NCBI RefSeq assembly: GCF_003574085.1
Contig: NZ_QWKZ01000008.1
Location: 1 to 43,761, forward strand
Reading direction: 5' to 3'
From: Meiothermus luteus
GTDB lineage: Bacteria > Deinococcota > Deinococci > Deinococcales > Thermaceae
DNA length: 43,761 nucleotides
Made by a program: the position numbers and the translations under genes. Below, in pieces: positions 40,559-43,761 of this stretch; the first letter of the stretch is position 1, and every line of letters starts with the position of its first letter. Below the pieces are notes generated by a model. That model was not told the DNA's origin. It saw only the letters and a list, made by a program, of their open reading frames with translations, and did no database searches.

Positions 40559-41065
40559 GTGCGCAGGTTTTTGGATGCCCTGTACCGCTTCTCGAGCTTT
40601 GTGGCGGCGGCCCTGGTGATTTTTATCTTTCTGGTCATCCTAGCCCAGATTGTGGGTCGGCAGTTTGGCCTCGTTGTTCCTTCGGCCAACGAGCTCTCTG
40701 GTTTCGCTACGGCGGGGGCGGTCTTCCTTGCGTTGGCCCCCACCCTGCGGGCTGGGGGGCATATCCGGGTAGGGGTGCTGTTGCGCCGGCTGCAGGGCCG
40801 GGCCCGGCTTTGGGTGGAGGCCGTCGCGGGGGGGGGTTCTCTGCTGGTCTCGCTGTACGCCGCTTTTCACCTCTGGCGGCTGGTTTTGGACTCCCACGCC
40901 TACGGCGACCTGGCCCCAGGTCTGCTGCCCTTGCCGCTCTGGCTGCCCCAGAGCTTTTTGGCCCTGGGTATGAGCGTCTTTTGTGTTGCCCTAGCCGAGG
41001 CCTGGGTGGCCTTGTTGCGGGGTGAGGTCCCGGCCCACCTTTCTGAGGGCGGGGGGCAGGAGTAG
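40559..41065 (+). CDS. dctQ: TRAP transporter small permease DctQ
   Basis: The 168 aa product has four predicted helices and the DctQ signature pattern (SANELSGFATAGAVFLALAP, RAGGHIRVGVLLRRL). It forms the membrane complex with DctM. GTG start with a G-rich ribosome binding site. It ends 3 nt before dctM. Confidence 0.93.
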   Translation: MRRFLDALYRFSSFVAAALVIFIFLVILAQIVGRQFGLVVPSANELSGFATAGAVFLALAPTLRAGGHIRVGVLLRRLQGRARLWVEAVAGGGSLLVSLYAAFHLWRLVLDSHAYGDLAPGLLPLPLWLPQSFLALGMSVFCVALAEAWVALLRGEVPAHLSEGGGQE

Positions 41066-41068
41066 GCC

Positions 41069-42373
41069 ATGGAGCTGACCCAGGTTGCGCTTTTTCTGGT
41101 TCTACTGCTGCTCTTGCTCCTGGGTGGAGGGGTCTGGATCGCCCTGGCCCTGCTGGGGGTGGGCTGGGTGGGGTTGCAGTTCTTCACCAACACCCCCCCG
41201 GGGGCCAGCGTGGCGGGAAGCCTTTGGAGTTCGGTTTCTAGTTGGTCCCTGGCGGCTTTGCCGATGTTCATCTGGATGGGGGAGATTCTCTACCGCACCC
41301 GCCTGGCCGCCGACCTCTTTGAGGGGCTTTCCCCCTGGCTGCGCAGCATCCCGGGCCGCCTATTGCACATCAACGTGCTGGCCTCGGGCATCTTTGCGGC
41401 GGTGATCGGCTCTTCCGCGGCCACCACCGCCACCGTGGGCAAGATTGCCCTGCCCGAGCTGCTTAAGCGCGGCTACCCCGAGCGGCTGGTGCTGGGCTCG
41501 CTGGCTGGTTCGGGCACCCTGGGCCTCCTGATTCCCCCCTCGGTGGTGATGATTGTCTACGGGGTGGCCGCTGAGGTCTCGGTGGCGCGGCTCTTCATTG
41601 CGGGTCTGCTGCCGGGTCTGTTGGTGATGCTCCTGTTCATGGGCTGGGTGATGCTCGCAGGGCTCCTAAACGCGAAGAGAATGCCCCCACCTGACCCGCC
41701 TATGCCGCTTGGGCAGCGCCTGCGCGGGCTTCTGAAGATTCTGCCGGTGCTGCTTTTGATAGTGGCCGTCATTGGCTCCATTTATGCGGGTGTAGCCACC
41801 CCTACCGAGGCGGCCAGCCTAGGGGTGCTGGGGGCCCTTTTAATCGCCTTTTGGACGCGCAGCCTGAGCTGGCAGGGGCTTCTGGAGAGCCTGATGGGGG
41901 CGGTGCGCACCACCAGCATGATTGGGTTTATCCTGGCCGGGGCCGCGGTGCTCTCCATCGCCATGGGCTTTACCGGAATCCCGGCGGCGATGGCGGCCTG
42001 GGTGGCGGAGCTGGGGCTTTCTAAGTACGCCCTGCTGGCGGTGCTGATGGCTCTGTTTCTGGTGCTGGGGGCCTTCCTAGACGGCATTTCCATCATTGTG
42101 CTGACCACCTCGGTGATCCTGCCGCTGGCCAAGGCGGTGGGGATAGACCTGCTGTGGTTTGGCATCTTCCTGGTGATTGCGGTGGAGCTGGCCCAGATTA
42201 CCCCGCCGGTGGGCTTTAACCTGTTTGTGCTGCAGGGCCTTTCGGGACGGGACATCTTCACGATTGCCCGTTCGGCCCTGCCGTTTTTGTTCTTGCTGCT
42301 CCTGGCGGCGGCCATCATCACGGTCTTTCCGGAGATTGTGACCTGGTTGCCGCGGAACATGGTGGGGCAGTAG
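41069..42373 (+). CDS. dctM: TRAP transporter large permease DctM
   Basis: The 434 aa product has about 12 hydrophobic segments and the conserved DctM segments FAAVIGSSAATTATVGKIAL, GSLAGSGTLGLLIPPSVVMI, GVATPTEAASLGVLGALL and ITPPVGFNLFVLQGL. It is the sodium-coupled translocating subunit. GGAG lies 6 nt before the ATG. Complete. Confidence 0.96.
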   Translation: MELTQVALFLVLLLLLLLGGGVWIALALLGVGWVGLQFFTNTPPGASVAGSLWSSVSSWSLAALPMFIWMGEILYRTRLAADLFEGLSPWLRSIPGRLLHINVLASGIFAAVIGSSAATTATVGKIALPELLKRGYPERLVLGSLAGSGTLGLLIPPSVVMIVYGVAAEVSVARLFIAGLLPGLLVMLLFMGWVMLAGLLNAKRMPPPDPPMPLGQRLRGLLKILPVLLLIVAVIGSIYAGVATPTEAASLGVLGALLIAFWTRSLSWQGLLESLMGAVRTTSMIGFILAGAAVLSIAMGFTGIPAAMAAWVAELGLSKYALLAVLMALFLVLGAFLDGISIIVLTTSVILPLAKAVGIDLLWFGIFLVIAVELAQITPPVGFNLFVLQGLSGRDIFTIARSALPFLFLLLLAAAIITVFPEIVTWLPRNMVGQ

Positions 42374-42388
42374 CCTTGGCGAGGCACC

Positions 42389-43141
42389 ATGTGGATTGAC
42401 CTGAACGTTGATGCAGGCGAGTCTTTTGGCAACTGGAAGCTGGGCCAGGACGAGGAACTATTCCCTTTGGTCAGCTCGGTCAATGTGGCCTGCGGTTTTC
42501 ACGCCGGCGACCCGCTCACCATGAGGCGGACCCTCGAGCTGGCCCAGCGGGCGGGGATTGCGGTGGGGGCGCACCCCGGTTTCCCTGACCTGGTGGGCTT
42601 TGGGCGGCGGGAGATGGCCGCTGGGCCTGAGGAGGTGTACGCAGACGTGCTATACCAAGTGGGGGCCCTGGCCGCCTTTCTCAAGGTGGCCGGGATGCCC
42701 CTGCACCATGTGAAGCCCCACGGGGCCCTTTATAACCGGGCCACCCGCGACGCCCCTACCGCGGCGGCCATCGCCAGGGCGGTTCGGGACTACGACCCCG
42801 GCTTGCCGCTGGTGGTGCTGCCCGGCACGCCCCTCGAGGCGGAGGCCCAGAGGCTGGGTTTGCGGACCGTGGCCGAGGCCTTCCCTGAACGGGGCTACAC
42901 CCAGGACGGCCGGCTGGCCCCCAGGGGGACGCCGGGGGCCTGGATTCACGACCCGGAGCTGGCTGCCCGGCGAGCGGTGCAGATGGTGCTTTGGGGCCGG
43001 GTGGAGGCGGTGGACGGGGGGGTGGTGCCGGTGCGGGCCCAGACGCTTTGCATCCACGGCGACAACCCCCAGGCCTTGGCCATCGCGAAGGCGGTGCGGG
43101 AGGCCCTGGAGCGGGAAGAGGTCGCCATCCGCACCTACTGA
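42389..43141 (+). CDS. pxpA: 5-oxoprolinase subunit A (LamB/YcsF family)
   Basis: PxpA acts with PxpB and PxpC to hydrolyse 5-oxoproline (pyroglutamate) to glutamate with ATP. The 250 aa product has the family pattern: IDLNVDAGESFGNW at the start, VNVACGFHAGDPLTM, VGAHPGFPDLVGFGRR, VKPHGALYNRA, FPERGYTQDGRLAPRG and CIHGDNPQAL at the end. It lies 15 nt after dctM and 15 nt before pxpB. Confidence 0.96.
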   Translation: MWIDLNVDAGESFGNWKLGQDEELFPLVSSVNVACGFHAGDPLTMRRTLELAQRAGIAVGAHPGFPDLVGFGRREMAAGPEEVYADVLYQVGALAAFLKVAGMPLHHVKPHGALYNRATRDAPTAAAIARAVRDYDPGLPLVVLPGTPLEAEAQRLGLRTVAEAFPERGYTQDGRLAPRGTPGAWIHDPELAARRAVQMVLWGRVEAVDGGVVPVRAQTLCIHGDNPQALAIAKAVREALEREEVAIRTY

Positions 43142-43156
43142 GGTGGCGGCTTTCGC

Positions 43157-43761
43157 ATGGCCCTGCGTGGTTTTTACCTGGCCTTCTCCGAGAGGCTGGA
43201 CCCCAAGGCCAACGCCCGGATGCTGGCCCTGCTGCGCCTCTGGCTGGTGAGCCCACCGCCTGGGGTGACCGACCTGGTCCCGGGGTACCGCAACCTTTAC
43301 CTGGAGTTTGACCCTGAGCGAACCTCCTTGGCCCGCCTGCGGGGCTTGGTGCAGCGGGCCCTACGGGAGCTGCCCGAGGGGGAGGAGGGCCAGGAGGTGG
43401 AGGTGCCCGTCCGCTACGACGGCCTGGACCTGGCCTGGGTGGCCGAGCAGACGGGGCTCTCGGTGAAGGAGGTGGTGGGGCTCCACAGCCAGCCCCTCTA
43501 CCGGGTCTTCGCCACCGGTTTCACCCCTGGGTTTCCCTTTTTGGGGCCGCTGCCCGAGCGCCTTCGGCTGCCCCGGCGGGCCACCCCGCGCCCGCAGGTT
43601 CCCGCCCACGCGGTGGCCATCGCGGGGGATCAAACCGGCATCTACCCCCTACCCTCCCCAGGCGGGTGGCACTTGCTGGGTACGGCCCTGGTGCAGGTGT
43701 ACAACCCCCATCGCCCCCAGCCCTTCTACCTTCAAGCCGGCGACCGGGTGCGCTTCGTTCC
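43157..43761 (+). CDS. pxpB: 5-oxoprolinase subunit B (KipI family), cut by the window edge
   Basis: From ATG 43157 the frame is open for 201 codons to the last base. The KipI/AHS1 pattern is clear: an N-terminal domain, then FATGFTPGFPFLGPLPERL, HAVAIAGDQTGIYPLPSPGG and a C-terminal AGDRVRF that is about to end. PxpB normally pairs with PxpC, whose gene should follow outside the window. Little of the protein is missing, given a family length near 210-240 aa. Confidence 0.93.
   Translation, partial: MALRGFYLAFSERLDPKANARMLALLRLWLVSPPPGVTDLVPGYRNLYLEFDPERTSLARLRGLVQRALRELPEGEEGQEVEVPVRYDGLDLAWVAEQTGLSVKEVVGLHSQPLYRVFATGFTPGFPFLGPLPERLRLPRRATPRPQVPAHAVAIAGDQTGIYPLPSPGGWHLLGTALVQVYNPHRPQPFYLQAGDRVRFV

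Overview
The window is high-GC DNA (roughly two thirds G+C by eye), densely packed with genes on both strands. It reads as chromosome of a Thermaceae bacterium, most like Meiothermus or a close relative. The grounds are the close family resemblance of Mdh, Dus, L19 and the class V aminotransferase to Thermus proteins, many TANNNT -10 boxes 6-7 nt before a start codon (leaderless promoters as described for Deinococcus-Thermus), and CsaB-type S-layer biology. The genus is an inference; no rRNA or tRNA gene is present to test it.

Layout. 1-6826 (minus strand): replication and repair genes, namely a D12-class DNA methyltransferase, dnaB, a conserved membrane-anchored protein, uvrA and the start of priA. 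6917-9227 (plus): a YuiH-type molybdopterin oxidoreductase, plsY and a membrane diguanylate cyclase. 9224-14153: VanW-family protein, rarA, a membrane protein with a probable degenerate GGDEF domain, and a class V aminotransferase behind a structured, uORF-bearing leader. 14413-18902: dnaJ, then the operon udk-DUF5693-csaB (minus). 18969-23828: a PfkB sugar kinase, an orphan MalK/UgpC-type ATPase, a broken Uma2 gene and a membrane Fe-S oxidoreductase of the ETF:menaquinone oxidoreductase type. 24010-30403: mdh, a small exported protein, ispG, rplS divergent from rplJ-rplL, and ftsH. 30573-37472: a TPR protein, ispH, a restriction-modification module whose methylase is frameshifted, dus, dprA, era and a DUF2905 protein.

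37633-43761: a deoxyhypusine-synthase-like gene without the catalytic lysine, then a catabolic operon iclR-dctP-dctQ-dctM-pxpA-pxpB that runs off the right edge. It joins a TRAP transporter to the ATP-dependent 5-oxoprolinase genes and so looks like a pyroglutamate uptake and hydrolysis system under an IclR regulator.

Most of the window is core chromosome. The clearest accessory pieces are the restriction-modification module at 33022-34275, which is more AT-rich than its surroundings, the Uma2 pseudogene, and possibly the solitary methyltransferase beside dnaB. The most worthwhile unknowns are the aminotransferase leader RNA, the lysine-less deoxyhypusine-synthase-like protein, the pyroglutamate TRAP operon, and a genome-signature-like excess of CTCGAG. 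I saw no CRISPR array, complete insertion sequence, tRNA or rRNA.
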